Source: a virus | Direction: 5' to 3' (one strand) | DNA: 64,000 bases | Virus record (IMG/VR): IMGVR_UViG_3300010160_000025 | Location: 1-64,000 of that record | Part shown: positions 9,347-19,635 of the stretch, piece after piece | Numbering within the stretch: the stretch's first letter is position 1 | How the letters are laid out: every line of letters begins with the position of its first letter | Translations under genes and position numbers: made by a program | Notes under the pieces: generated by a model | Database searches by the model: none | Seen by the model: the letters and a program-made list of their open reading frames with translations, nothing else | Told to the model about the DNA's origin: nothing

Positions 9347-9989
9347 CCCCATAGTTGAATTAAATGTGTTAGAACAGACTAACATTTTAAGAATTAAATC
9401 TGCTTTTACAAAAGAACAGTGTTTAGAAATTACTAAACAAATTCTTGATTATAAAAACAATGCACCACTTGAGTTAGGAACTAATCAAAATGCTAATCCA
9501 GGTTGTTGGTTAGGTAGGCCGCATTTTCACGGTGGTTTTTCTCCTAATATAGAACAACTACTAATAGATACTTTCAAAGAATCCTGCGATTTATATTATC
9601 AATCAATGCCTAAGCCTGCTAATATTACTAGGCCTAACATAGATAGTATCGATGCAAATAGTTTAGAAGTATGGGCTTGGGCTAATGTCAACGAGCCAGG
9701 AGCAGAGAATAGGGAACATATGCATAATGGCGGATTCATCAGCGGTGTAGCTTATTTTCAAGCAGAAAATACCGGATACATAGAGTTCATGCCCTACAAC
9801 TACACATATAAAATGACACATCAAGCATGGCCCTATACTGGCGTATCGTATTACTACCCAGAAAACGGTGACATTATATTGTTTCCAAGTTTTCTGTTGC
9901 ATAAGATTGAAAGAAATCCCAGTGATAAGCAACGAGTCAATATGGCCTTTAACGCAACGATACCCGGAGTTGGCGGTCTTGCATATTAA
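9339..9989 (+). CDS. 2OG-Fe(II) oxygenase, 2OG-FeII_Oxy_5-like
   Basis: 216 residues resembling the putative 2OG-Fe(II) family PF13759/TIGR02466. It has 'VWAWANVNEPG', then H127-x-H129 in 'REHMHNGGFISGVAYF', 'ENGDIILFPSFLLHKIE' with distal H188, and R199 in 'KQRVNMAFNATIP'. The family often has an H-x-H where classical enzymes have H-x-D. Three relatives are encoded in this window (starting at 17520, 20217 and 61471). The gene overlaps the preceding oxygenase by eight bases and is followed by an 80-base gap before groES, where TTAAATAA near 10028 may be a late-type promoter. Target unknown. Confidence 0.8.
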   Translation: MNNPIVELNVLEQTNILRIKSAFTKEQCLEITKQILDYKNNAPLELGTNQNANPGCWLGRPHFHGGFSPNIEQLLIDTFKESCDLYYQSMPKPANITRPNIDSIDANSLEVWAWANVNEPGAENREHMHNGGFISGVAYFQAENTGYIEFMPYNYTYKMTHQAWPYTGVSYYYPENGDIILFPSFLLHKIERNPSDKQRVNMAFNATIPGVGGLAY

Positions 9990-10069
9990 AACTAGTCCAA
10001 ATCTAACAAAATAGAATCTGCATTACCTTAAATAAGCAGATAGGAATTTTAATCAAGATAGGAGAAAAA

Positions 10070-12038
<1,969 letters not shown>

Positions 12039-12052
12039 TAAACTGTAGTAAT

Positions 12053-12082
12053 AAAAAAAGCAACCTTAGCGGTTGCTTTTTT
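12053..12082. terminator. Bidirectional Rho-independent terminator after groEL
   Basis: Stem AGCAACC / GGTTGCT with loop TTAGC, flanked by seven A on the left and six T on the right. It therefore ends groEL transcription on the plus strand and the 12101-14615 block on the minus strand. Confidence 0.92.
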
Positions 12083-12100
12083 ATTGACTAAAAAGTCTCC

Positions 12101-12538
12101 TTATGGTTTTTCAGGCCAGCGAACTTCCCATGGGAATGTCAGTTGATTTGGTACATCTCTTAAGTCTGCTCTATACCCCTGAAACGCTATCTGTTTTTCG
12201 CTAGATAATCTCGTTTGTCCCGCTGGAGTTTCAGTCCAATCAGATGCGATTAATAGTTGATCGCGTTTTTCGCGAATTTCGGCTTCAAGCTCTTCTTGCT
12301 CTTTAGGCTGAGTTTGAAAACTGCCCATGCCGTGACTAAGTTCTCCGTACTCGCCAGCTTGTAACTTTTCTAACAGAGCTTTAGAAAACTCGTTACGTGC
12401 TCGTTTCCATGCTACGAATTCTACCGGGTTGGAGCATCCTTTAAATAGAACATGGCACCAAATAGTGTCTACAACACCGGTCATATGTTCTCTTACTGGA
12501 ACTTCAACTACATCATCAATTGTGAATACTTTTACCAT
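12101..12538 (-). CDS. Tail fibre assembly chaperone (Tfa-like / Phage_tail_APC)
   Basis: 145 residues. The C-terminal ~45 residues match the phage tail assembly chaperone pattern: 'RDQLLIASDWTETPAG', then 'AFQGYRADLRDVP' and the ending 'FPWEVRWPEKP' (family pattern: lL..sDWT...YR..LRd.p...WP.kP). Such proteins help fold or trimerise tail fibres and are not always part of the virion. The middle part is Glu/Lys-rich and probably helical. GGAG lies before the ATG, and a TATAAATA box overlaps the stop codon of the upstream oxygenase gene. Given the giant fibre genes in this window, they are the natural clients, but which fibre it serves is not shown. Confidence 0.75.
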   Translation of the reverse strand: MVKVFTIDDVVEVPVREHMTGVVDTIWCHVLFKGCSNPVEFVAWKRARNEFSKALLEKLQAGEYGELSHGMGSFQTQPKEQEELEAEIREKRDQLLIASDWTETPAGQTRLSSEKQIAFQGYRADLRDVPNQLTFPWEVRWPEKP

Positions 12539-12565
12539 AATATCTCCGTAAATAACTTTACTGTG

Positions 12566-12573
12566 TATTTATA
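12566..12573 (-). promoter_or_regulatory. T4-type late promoter box TATAAATA
   Basis: Perfect TATAAATA on the minus strand, 27 bases before the tail assembly chaperone ATG and overlapping the stop codon of the upstream gene. A second related box, CATAAATA, lies at 12579-12586. Confidence 0.6.
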
Positions 12574-13231
12574 CTTTGTATTTATGTTTCCAACCAATTC
12601 CCGGTCGGTTATCAAATGCAAATTTAGGATAAAAAGGACCGTTTTTATCAATATAGTGAAAAAATGCTTGAACTTGATAGCTACCCGGAGAGGCAACAAA
12701 CGGATCTCTCCAATGCTCAACATCACACCCTCTATAAACTATGATATCGCCCGGATTTTGTTTGATACATTGTCCAGGGTTATTTCCGCTAATAAATTCC
12801 CCGTTTGGTCCAAAACTTACTTTTGTAGATTCTTTATCAACGTACATGCCCCAGTTATAACTAGGATCAGAAACTATATAATTATTGCCAAGGCATACTG
12901 TTGTACTAATTTCGCAACTCTCTCGGTCTTTGTGTCGTTTTAGATCTGCACCAGGGCGATATACTCGATAATAGGTATACGTAGGACACAGAGATAACCC
13001 TGTATTTTTTTCCATAATGGGTAACAAGAAGTGAAGTAGTGTTTCCATTAAGGTATCAGAGTAAACAGAATGAACTCCTGCTACTTGTGCGTCTGCGCCT
13101 TCGGGAGTAAACTCACATTCTTCTTTTAACAAAGCATATTTGGTTGCTACTCTGCATATGTCGGCAGGTAATACTGATTTTAAATCCAAATAACTGTCTT
13201 GTTTAAATTGTTCAGGGTTTGTCATTTCCAT
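12569..13231 (-). CDS. 2OG-Fe(II) oxygenase-like protein (HKD type)
   Basis: 220 residues from ATG 13231 (MEMTNPEQF), chosen because AGGA lies five bases upstream; ATG 13225, in ATGA overlap with the upstream stop, is an alternative, and a third start at 13252 is less likely. Ligands: H100-x-D102 in 'DLKRHKDRESCEIS' and H173 in 'CDVEHWRDPF', followed by the strand 'YQVQAFFHYID'. The Arg usually binding 2OG is not obvious, as in several viral relatives. 'NPGDIIVYRG' precedes the distal His. The protein is likely a prolyl-hydroxylase-fold enzyme; substrate unknown. Cotranscribed with two similar genes upstream. Confidence 0.72.
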   Translation of the reverse strand: MEMTNPEQFKQDSYLDLKSVLPADICRVATKYALLKEECEFTPEGADAQVAGVHSVYSDTLMETLLHFLLPIMEKNTGLSLCPTYTYYRVYRPGADLKRHKDRESCEISTTVCLGNNYIVSDPSYNWGMYVDKESTKVSFGPNGEFISGNNPGQCIKQNPGDIIVYRGCDVEHWRDPFVASPGSYQVQAFFHYIDKNGPFYPKFAFDNRPGIGWKHKYKV

Positions 13232-14007
13232 GGTTTTCCTAAATTCCAACACACTAGACTAAATCTAGTACCCTTTGTAACCGGCGTTACTTGGTGATGT
13301 ACATGTGAAGGGAATACTACTATAGATCCTTTTGGTCTTATTTCTGTGCATAAATGATATCGGTCAGGACGGTGAGGACCAAGATCAAATCGTAGATTAC
13401 CTCCAGAATACTGTGCCGGATCGTTAAGACTAACAGTAACACTTAGTTTTCTAATTTTACCTACCATTTGTTGATTGGTTGTTCGATGAAACTCTTCGGG
13501 CATTTCTGCGCCGCCCATGTCAATCATTGGTGTGCCGTCTTGATTTTTATGAATAGCATGAATCTCAGGATCAAAATTGTCATAAACGTGTTCATTAGCA
13601 TCAGTGTGCCAGCCATAAAATTGACCTTTACTATATTTTGTAAACTGAAAATTCTCAGTATAATCCCAATCAAAATTCCACCCTGCGCTAGCATTCGCTT
13701 TATGTATATACGGCCATATCAGTTGGTATAATGACGGATCATCTAAAAACGTCACATTTGAATCTCTAACATAAACTGATGCAGGATCTATCTTTTTTTT
13801 CTGTAGACCAGATACTGTATGGTCCTGTACAGGGACTGTACTATTTTCATTTTTTTGTCTCCAGCCGCCCACTGTTGCATTAGTGATATCTTTTCCAAAT
13901 GTTTCTTCTTGGTCGGCCATCTTATTAAGACCAATTTCAATAATTTGATCGCAAACCTCAGGCGGAATAGCCGAAATAAAAAACCAATAATAGTATTTTA
14001 AAATCAC
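13222..14007 (-). CDS. 2OG-Fe(II) oxygenase, PKHD/prolyl-4-hydroxylase type
   Basis: 261 residues with a complete P4Hc/PKHD-type site: H134-x-D136 in 'GQFYGWHTDANEHVYD', the strand 'RKLSVTVSLNDPAQYSGG' with 'NLRFDLG', 'GSIVVFPSHVHHQVTPVT' with distal H238, and R248 in 'KGTRFSLVCW'. This subtype is common in T4-like marine phages and is related to enzymes that hydroxylate proline or other residues in proteins. The start overlaps the stop of the gene at 14004-14615 by four bases, and its stop overlaps the next start, so the three genes form one operon. Confidence 0.88.
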   Translation of the reverse strand: MILKYYYWFFISAIPPEVCDQIIEIGLNKMADQEETFGKDITNATVGGWRQKNENSTVPVQDHTVSGLQKKKIDPASVYVRDSNVTFLDDPSLYQLIWPYIHKANASAGWNFDWDYTENFQFTKYSKGQFYGWHTDANEHVYDNFDPEIHAIHKNQDGTPMIDMGGAEMPEEFHRTTNQQMVGKIRKLSVTVSLNDPAQYSGGNLRFDLGPHRPDRYHLCTEIRPKGSIVVFPSHVHHQVTPVTKGTRFSLVCWNLGKPWK

Positions 14008-14615
14008 TTAAACAAAGCTCCGTGTACACTACCAATGATGAATTTTGCATTGCCTTTTGTAATTTTATTAATTTTAAATGCAGTGTATGATGGAAATACC
14101 AAACAAACACCCCTATCATTAATGCCGGCATTTTTGGTGTCTACATTTAAAAATTCAATCTCGCCGCCATCGTATTCAGTTGGATCGGTTAGATTAATAA
14201 TAAACGTTAGTTTTCTAGAAGGAGCCATTGGGTTTAATTCCATGTGCCAGTTATACTCATCGCCTTCTGAATATTTAAAAATTTGTGGAAAATCTTGATC
14301 TATGATTCCAAGCAAGTTAAAATCATATACATTATCGTTGGCATCTTTAGTAACTGTTCTAATATCTAAAAATGGAAAACCCTGTACATCTCCACGAAGT
14401 TTTTGTCTACTTGCTGAATGTAATGCTTTGTCCCCAACTACTTTGGTGGGCAACCATAGTTCCTCAATACAGCTATTTAAAATAGTATCGCACTGCTCAG
14501 GAGTAAAGACATCTGATTTATTAACGGATACAATATCTAAAGAGGCAAGTTTGGCAGTTACTGCGTAGTCTGTGAACTGGTCGGTATTACTTAGTTCTAA
14601 ATTTTCGTCTGACAT
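14004..14615 (-). CDS. 2OG-oxygenase-fold protein with degenerate active site
   Basis: 203 residues aligned by eye with its neighbour at 13222-14007: 'NWHMELNPMAPSRKLTFIINL', 'YDGGEIEF' and 'GVCLVFPSYTAFKINKITKGN'. The proximal pair is H124-x-E126 rather than H-x-D. The distal His is replaced by F180, and the 2OG-binding Arg by A190. The fold should be kept, but Fe(II)/2OG catalysis by the usual mechanism is doubtful. It could be a pseudoenzyme subunit pairing with the intact neighbour, or a binding protein. The gene overlaps the next by four bases. AGGAG lies before the ATG, and a GATAAGTA box is at 14641-14648. Confidence 0.7.
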   Translation of the reverse strand: MSDENLELSNTDQFTDYAVTAKLASLDIVSVNKSDVFTPEQCDTILNSCIEELWLPTKVVGDKALHSASRQKLRGDVQGFPFLDIRTVTKDANDNVYDFNLLGIIDQDFPQIFKYSEGDEYNWHMELNPMAPSRKLTFIINLTDPTEYDGGEIEFLNVDTKNAGINDRGVCLVFPSYTAFKINKITKGNAKFIIGSVHGALFK

Positions 14616-14640
14616 AAAGTCACTCCTGTAAAATATATTG

Positions 14641-14648
14641 TACTTATC
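14641..14648 (-). promoter_or_regulatory. Late-promoter-like box GATAAGTA
   Basis: GATAAGTA on the minus strand, 25 bases upstream of the oxygenase-fold operon starting at 14615. The same variant precedes the giant fibre gene starting at 50773. It differs from the TATAAATA consensus at two positions. Confidence 0.35.
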
Positions 14649-14691
14649 TGTATTGATCTGGGGGAGAAATATTTTTGACTTATTGCATATA

Positions 14692-14699
14692 CATAAATA
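14692..14699 (+). promoter_or_regulatory. T4-type late promoter box CATAAATA
   Basis: CATAAATA on the plus strand, 26 bases before the first halogenase ATG. It shares the divergent 110-base gap with the minus-strand box at 14641-14648. Confidence 0.45.
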
Positions 14700-14725
14700 T
14701 TTTTATTAACTACAAGGGATATTAA

Positions 14726-16279
14726 ATGCATATTGTTATAGTAGGAGGCGGAACCGCTGGTTGGGCAACAGCTCTATTAACAGCTAGTCGACATCCAAAT
14801 CACCAAATTACAGTAATTGAGTCTTCAAAAATTGGCATTATAGGAGTTGGTGAAAGCACCACTGGAAGATTGACAGATGTGCTGACTAATTTTATCTACG
14901 ATTTAGGCTGCGACCATGACGAATTTATCGTTGAGACTGGTGCTACCTTAAAATATGCAATCAAACACAAGGGATGGACCAGCGACATAGACGATTATTA
15001 TATTGGGCCAATCGACGGATCTTGGACCAAAGACAGCATTCCAGACCCTATGTTTAACTGGGGTATTAATAATTTAACCGATAAAGAACTGATAAATGTA
15101 TCGCAATGTGGTTTTTGGATTGACCAAGGCATGTCAAACTTCAATAAAGATAATGTGTTTGATAATTCTAGACATGCAATGCACGTAGATGCACATCTTG
15201 TGGGGAAATATTTTAAAAAAGTATGTTTAAGAAACAACAATGCTAGGCATATTGACAGCCAAGTACTAGATGTAAATCTACATCCCGAAAGCGGAGTTAT
15301 CGAATCTGTAGTTCTGCAAAATGGTGACACAATCAACGGCGATTTTTTCATTGACTGTTCTGGATTTAATAAAGTGTTGATGAATAAGTTAGGCGGTAAG
15401 TGGGTCAGCTATCAAGACAATTTACCAGTCAACACAGGACTACCATTCCAGTTAAAATATCTTGACGGAGAAATGCCAGAATCCTATACCACTGCATGGG
15501 CACAGAGTGCAGGATGGATGTGGCAAATTCCCCTGATGGATCGCAAAGGCTGCGGTTATGTGTTTGACGATAGATTTACAACTCCCGAAAAAGCACAGGA
15601 CGAGATTGAAATGCGTCTTGGTAGAAAAATAGATCCTATCAAAGTTATAAAGTTTAATACCGGCAGACAAGAATCTGCATGGATTAAAAACTGTATAACC
15701 ATTGGACTAAGTAGTGCATTTTTAGAACCATTAGAAGCTACATCTATTCATACAACAATAGTACAAGCACAGTGGTTTGTGTTTGAGTATCTAAAAGGTA
15801 CCGTAGAAGAAACTATAAACGAAGGTTCACGACGATTATACAATCAGCGTACTCGTACTATTTTTGACGATACTCGTGATTTTCTAGTAATGCATTACAT
15901 GGGCAATCGACGCGATAGTGAGTTTTGGAAGTACATTGGAACAGGAGCAACTAAAACTGAGTTTGTAGAAAATTTAATGTTATCAGCTAAAACAAAAATG
16001 CCAACTGCCGCAGATTTTCCGCAGTATAGTGGAAGTGCAGGTTGGGCGTTATACAGTTATGTAATGGCTGGTTTAAATTTACTAAACAAGAAAGGTGCAT
16101 GGGATAACGAGATGAGTCACAAGTTACCAAAGTACGGAGAATTGCGTTCATTATCTACAGAGATGCATTATAATATGCAAGACTTATGGACGTCTGAGAT
16201 GAAAAATAGACATTCATATAATGATTTTATAAAACATTTTAGACAACTACGGAAACAATATGGCTTTTCAGATATCTAA
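14726..16279 (+). CDS. Flavin-dependent halogenase, tryptophan-halogenase family (copy 1)
   Basis: 517 residues, full length for PF04820. The FAD-binding GGGTAGW is at 7-13 and 'GVGESTTG' at ~40-47. K76 in 'GATLKYAIK' matches the catalytic lysine (K79 in PrnA). The signature WMWQIP is at 264-269, and 'EPLEATS' at 334-340 holds the catalytic Glu equivalent E337 (PrnA E346). The residue after it is Ala, where PrnA has Ser347. The enzyme should use FADH2, O2 and halide to make HOCl or HOBr and halogenate an electron-rich ring. A flavin reductase partner is not seen in the window. It is coupled to an oxygenase gene that overlaps its end by 20 bases. The substrate need not be tryptophan. Confidence 0.93.
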   Translation: MHIVIVGGGTAGWATALLTASRHPNHQITVIESSKIGIIGVGESTTGRLTDVLTNFIYDLGCDHDEFIVETGATLKYAIKHKGWTSDIDDYYIGPIDGSWTKDSIPDPMFNWGINNLTDKELINVSQCGFWIDQGMSNFNKDNVFDNSRHAMHVDAHLVGKYFKKVCLRNNNARHIDSQVLDVNLHPESGVIESVVLQNGDTINGDFFIDCSGFNKVLMNKLGGKWVSYQDNLPVNTGLPFQLKYLDGEMPESYTTAWAQSAGWMWQIPLMDRKGCGYVFDDRFTTPEKAQDEIEMRLGRKIDPIKVIKFNTGRQESAWIKNCITIGLSSAFLEPLEATSIHTTIVQAQWFVFEYLKGTVEETINEGSRRLYNQRTRTIFDDTRDFLVMHYMGNRRDSEFWKYIGTGATKTEFVENLMLSAKTKMPTAADFPQYSGSAGWALYSYVMAGLNLLNKKGAWDNEMSHKLPKYGELRSLSTEMHYNMQDLWTSEMKNRHSYNDFIKHFRQLRKQYGFSDI

Positions 16280-16916
16280 TATTAAAGATGAGATCTTAGT
16301 AGTTGAGAATGTTGTTCCGCTACAATTACAAGATGCTATTATAGAAAGAGTACAAGGTGATCAGCATTTTCCCTGGTTCTTGTTGCATAGGATAGGGCAT
16401 CCTGATTATTTTGGGCCTGGTACAACACCTAACTATGCAGATTCCAATATCACAGACGATGTTGGGTTTTTTCACATGGCGTTTGATGGCAACGCCGCGA
16501 GCCCGCATTATGACTTTTTTAGATCTATATTAGATTTTTTTGCGGAAAAGGTAGATATCAAAATTAAAAATATACTTAGAATAAGATTGCGATATACTCA
16601 CAAAGGACAACATCACTCCAATAGCAAGTATTCAGCGCCACACGTTGATTTTAACACAGGTCAGCCATATTATACACTAGTGTATTATGTGGCCAACAGT
16701 GACGGGGATACTATTATCTTTGATAAGATTTTTCACCCTGAGCAAGAAGTATACGATCCAGCATTTGCCGATCCACTCCCTGAGCTGTTAAGAGTCACTC
16801 CTAAAAAAGGTTCTGGTTTATTTTTTAACGGTCATCGATATCATTCCGGAAACTATCCAATTGACTACAGTTCTAGAATAGTCATTAACTTTGATTTTGA
16901 AATCACGAAAAATTAA
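16260..16916 (+). CDS. 2OG-Fe(II) oxygenase family protein (HVD type)
   Basis: 218 residues with H128-x-D130 in 'SAPHVDFNTGQ', 'SDGDTIIFDKIF', distal H195 in 'GHRYHSGNYP' and R206 in 'SSRIVINFDF'. It starts inside the last 20 bases of halogenase copy 1, which implies translational coupling and a related job. It is closest in pattern to the proteins starting at 7508, 8798 and 21505. The 3' end overlaps by 14 bases the convergent oxygenase gene on the other strand. Possible role: hydroxylating the same substrate as the halogenase; this is inference. Confidence 0.82.
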   Translation: MAFQISNIKDEILVVENVVPLQLQDAIIERVQGDQHFPWFLLHRIGHPDYFGPGTTPNYADSNITDDVGFFHMAFDGNAASPHYDFFRSILDFFAEKVDIKIKNILRIRLRYTHKGQHHSNSKYSAPHVDFNTGQPYYTLVYYVANSDGDTIIFDKIFHPEQEVYDPAFADPLPELLRVTPKKGSGLFFNGHRYHSGNYPIDYSSRIVINFDFEITKN

Positions 16917-17520
16917 AAGATAGTGATACTCGGCGGTCGTCTTCGTCTGTTGTCATATTTTGTTCTACATAATGACTGAGATGGCCGGGAAATAATATTA
17001 ACATTCCTTCCGCTGGTACAAACCAATGTTCTGTATTAGTTCTACTGTTGTTAGTGTTTAACTTTTCATCGTAGATAATTTTAGTTAAAAAATTCATTCT
17101 GTCAGCTTCATTTTGTGCCCGTGTAAAATATATATTTCCACTATCTTTAGGAACTTTTAAGTAGTACACTCCACTAATAAAAGAAGAGCCGTGAGTATGT
17201 TCTCGGTTATATGTATATTTTGGATTTACATTATACCAATAACTAATTTTATCAGGTGAACAGGGTAGTTGCCAAGATTTAATAACTATTTTTGCGGCGG
17301 GAACTATATATTTTTCAAAAAGTTGCATTACGGGGTAGTTATCATAGTTGGGATTCCCCATCGCCAATGACTGCCACCCGCCAACATTACTTCTAATATT
17401 TCCCGGACTAGTTTGTTGCATTTGAAAGATGCTGTCAGTAATGCCCTGATTGTCCACTCCTTTTAAATAAGTAGTAAAGCAGGAAGAAACAAATAGTAAA
17501 TTTTCTTGTAGTGTAGTCAT
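16903..17520 (-). CDS. 2OG-Fe(II) oxygenase, 2OG-FeII_Oxy_5-like
   Basis: 205 residues from ATG 17520 (MTTLQEN). An upstream ATG at 17538 would put the TATAAATA box inside the gene, so 17520 is preferred. Landmarks: 'SYWYNVNPKYTYNREHTHG' with H108-x-H110, 'SGVYYLKVPKDSGNIYF', 'AEGMLILFPGHLSHYVEQN' with H183, and 'DRRVSLSFNFS'. This is the PF13759 pattern with all key residues. It is a single-gene unit on the minus strand between two plus-strand halogenase units, overlapping the end of the upstream oxygenase. Substrate unknown. Confidence 0.85.
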   Translation of the reverse strand: MTTLQENLLFVSSCFTTYLKGVDNQGITDSIFQMQQTSPGNIRSNVGGWQSLAMGNPNYDNYPVMQLFEKYIVPAAKIVIKSWQLPCSPDKISYWYNVNPKYTYNREHTHGSSFISGVYYLKVPKDSGNIYFTRAQNEADRMNFLTKIIYDEKLNTNNSRTNTEHWFVPAEGMLILFPGHLSHYVEQNMTTDEDDRRVSLSFNFS

Positions 17521-17525
17521 GAAAA

Positions 17526-17533
17526 TATTTATA
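17526..17533 (-). promoter_or_regulatory. T4-type late promoter box TATAAATA
   Basis: Perfect TATAAATA on the minus strand, five bases from the preferred ATG at 17520. As at 4123 and 21513 the distance to the start codon is very short. Confidence 0.5.
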
Positions 17534-17549
17534 AACATCGGCCTTTAAA

Positions 17550-19022
17550 ATGAACAAACTTGAAAAGATATCAATCATCGGTGGCGGCACGGCTGGCTTT
17601 GTTGCAGCCTTGATTTTAAAGACTAGATTCCCTCAAAAAACTATAGAAGTTATACGATCTACAAAAATTGGTATCATTGGTGTAGGCGAGGGCAGTACTG
17701 AACATTGGACAGAGTTTGTAAACTATATCGGTGTTAATCCCCGTGCAGTAATCTCCCATTGCGATGCTACATTTAAATCTGGAATTATGTTTAAGGGGTG
17801 GGGGAAGCACGACTACTTACATAGTATAGGCCCAGAATCTGATATTAGAAACGGGCAATACCAAGCAGTATACGGTAAACTAATATCAGAAGGTGCACCA
17901 AAAGAGCTGTTTAATCCAAGCCTTGCATGGCAGAATAGAATATTTGAACATCAGCTAGATCCAAATGAAATTTTACCCTACAATCAGTTTCATTTTAACA
18001 CTAACAAGCTGAACGAGTTTCTCACAACCGTGGCTAAACTAAAAGATATTAATGTTATAGATGATGAAATCGTTGATATTGAACTAAATGATCAAGGCGA
18101 AATTAAAAAAGTAATAGGAGAAAAACAATCCTACGAAGCAGATTTTTACATTGACAGTACAGGTTTTAAAAAAATATTAATTTCTAAGTTAGGTGCTAAA
18201 TGGCAAAGTTATAGTGAATATTTAAAAATGAATTCTGCTATAGTATTTCCAATAGAGGACACAGAAGAGTATAATATGTGGACTGTGGCGCAGGCAATGG
18301 ACTATGGCTGGATGTTTAAAATACCAGTTTGGGGACGTAGCGGCAATGGTTATATATTTGACAGTAACTATATCACACCGCAACAGGCCCAGGAAGAAGT
18401 TGAAAAGTTTCTAGGACACTCTATCACTGTTGGTAAACATTTGACATTTGATCCGGGCGCTTTAGATCAAGTATGGATCAAAAACTGCTGTGCTATTGGA
18501 CTAAGTGCAAGTTTTGTAGAACCGTTAGAAGCAACTAGTATTGGCTCAAGTATTCAACAATCATTTTTATTAATGCATCGTTTACCGAACTATAATGAAA
18601 AAACTATAAAAAGATATAACAAGGATGTTTCTGATATATTGACCAATATACGAGATTTTGTTATTCTTCATTATATAACCAATAGAAACGATACAGATTT
18701 TTGGAAAGATGTTGCTAAAATAAAACTTCCCGATAGCTTATCTGAGAATTTAGAAAAGTGGCGCAACAATCTGCCTATAGCAGAAGACTTTCGCGGAACA
18801 ACTGATTATGTCATGTTTAGAGAATCGCACTACATACATGTTCTCAACGGATTACGATTGTTTAATCAAGAAAATATTCGTCGAGAATATAAGATGCAAG
18901 CTCTTAAAATACAAGAGTGGGCCGACAGTGTAGTTAGAGAAAAACAAACATTTGAAAAACTCCACCCAAGTATTGGGCATAAAGAGTTTATAGGGCGCAC
19001 ACGTAATCTAGTTAAAAAATAA
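17550..19022 (+). CDS. Flavin-dependent halogenase, tryptophan-halogenase family (copy 2)
   Basis: 490 residues. FAD loop GGGTAGF at 11-17, 'GVGEGSTE' at ~44-51, lysine K76 in 'DATFKSGIMFKGW', and 'FVEPLEATS' with catalytic Glu equivalent E327. The signature at 254-259 is WMFKIP, with Phe in place of the second Trp of WxWxIP. In PrnA-type enzymes that motif keeps the flavin site from acting as a monooxygenase. Copies 1 and 2 share EPLEATS, while copies 3 and 4 have EPLESTG, so two subgroups are present. The gene stands alone on the plus strand, flanked by oxygenases on the minus strand, and its end overlaps the gene at 19008 by 15 bases. Confidence 0.9.
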   Translation: MNKLEKISIIGGGTAGFVAALILKTRFPQKTIEVIRSTKIGIIGVGEGSTEHWTEFVNYIGVNPRAVISHCDATFKSGIMFKGWGKHDYLHSIGPESDIRNGQYQAVYGKLISEGAPKELFNPSLAWQNRIFEHQLDPNEILPYNQFHFNTNKLNEFLTTVAKLKDINVIDDEIVDIELNDQGEIKKVIGEKQSYEADFYIDSTGFKKILISKLGAKWQSYSEYLKMNSAIVFPIEDTEEYNMWTVAQAMDYGWMFKIPVWGRSGNGYIFDSNYITPQQAQEEVEKFLGHSITVGKHLTFDPGALDQVWIKNCCAIGLSASFVEPLEATSIGSSIQQSFLLMHRLPNYNEKTIKRYNKDVSDILTNIRDFVILHYITNRNDTDFWKDVAKIKLPDSLSENLEKWRNNLPIAEDFRGTTDYVMFRESHYIHVLNGLRLFNQENIRREYKMQALKIQEWADSVVREKQTFEKLHPSIGHKEFIGRTRNLVKK

Positions 19023-19634
19023 TACTTGATTAATACGATGTATATTAAAAAATTCATTGGATGAAATATCCATCCCATGTAAAAATTTTGCGCCGTCAAA
19101 CATTATTAGTCGATTAAACTTTCCATCTAACTGTTTTATAATTTTATATTTGTTTTTTGGACGCCAGGGTGCAAAATGCTCAGGCGTATCCCACTCGTCT
19201 AGAGCAATCTGCTCGTATAGGTTGGTAACTCCCCCGCTGGCATTTAAATATATAATAGCATTATAACCCAGATCTCGATGCGGGCCCCAATAGTTATTTT
19301 TATAGTCGTTAAATTCTGTATCAATAAACTTAATGCAGTTTGTGTTAACTGTTCCAGGAGATCTTAGTGGTTGATTGCATATTATTGATAGCCCTATGCT
19401 AATTTCCTTAAACTGTTCATTATAAAAATTATGTCGACGATCTGTAAAATGTATATTATTAAATGATGGCGTTTCTTTTTCTTTCCAAAGTTTGGCAGGC
19501 TCTGTTAGAAACAAATAAGATAATAACTCATCTGGATATTTGTAAAAATCATCCATGATATATATGTTGGAGTCTTGAAACTTTTCTACTGTTATATTTT
19601 CAAGATTGTTAGTTTCAAAAATTTTATTTAACAT
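19008..19634 (-). CDS. 2OG-Fe(II) oxygenase-fold protein, DUF6445-like
   Basis: 208 residues. H119-x-D121 in 'NYWGPHRDLGYNAIIYLN', 'GGVTNLYEQ', 'NRLIMFDGAKFLHGMD' with distal H186, and R200 in 'FNIHRINQVLFF' give a complete jelly-roll dioxygenase set. The arrangement 'PHxD...NLY...MFdg..fHg' recalls the DUF6445 family, known from marine bacteria and phages near halogenases and oxygenases; that name is from memory and not checked. It starts one base after the stop of the next oxygenase upstream. Substrate unknown. Confidence 0.72.
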   Translation of the reverse strand: MLNKIFETNNLENITVEKFQDSNIYIMDDFYKYPDELLSYLFLTEPAKLWKEKETPSFNNIHFTDRRHNFYNEQFKEISIGLSIICNQPLRSPGTVNTNCIKFIDTEFNDYKNNYWGPHRDLGYNAIIYLNASGGVTNLYEQIALDEWDTPEHFAPWRPKNKYKIIKQLDGKFNRLIMFDGAKFLHGMDISSNEFFNIHRINQVLFFN

Positions 19635-19635
19635 G

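Noticed and set aside
9990-10069. tRNA or small RNA gene in the gap before groES
   Set aside because: The sequence is AT-rich with no cloverleaf or CCA end; it is better explained as a promoter and ribosome-site region.
12452-12943. Plus-strand open frame of 163 codons
   Set aside because: Antisense to the tail assembly chaperone and an oxygenase gene, both with clear family motifs; low-complexity product.
14726-16279. Calling the halogenases tryptophan 5-, 6- or 7-halogenases (prnA, rebH)
   Set aside because: Only family-level motifs are visible. The indole-binding residues cannot be assigned by eye, and viral relatives accept non-tryptophan substrates.
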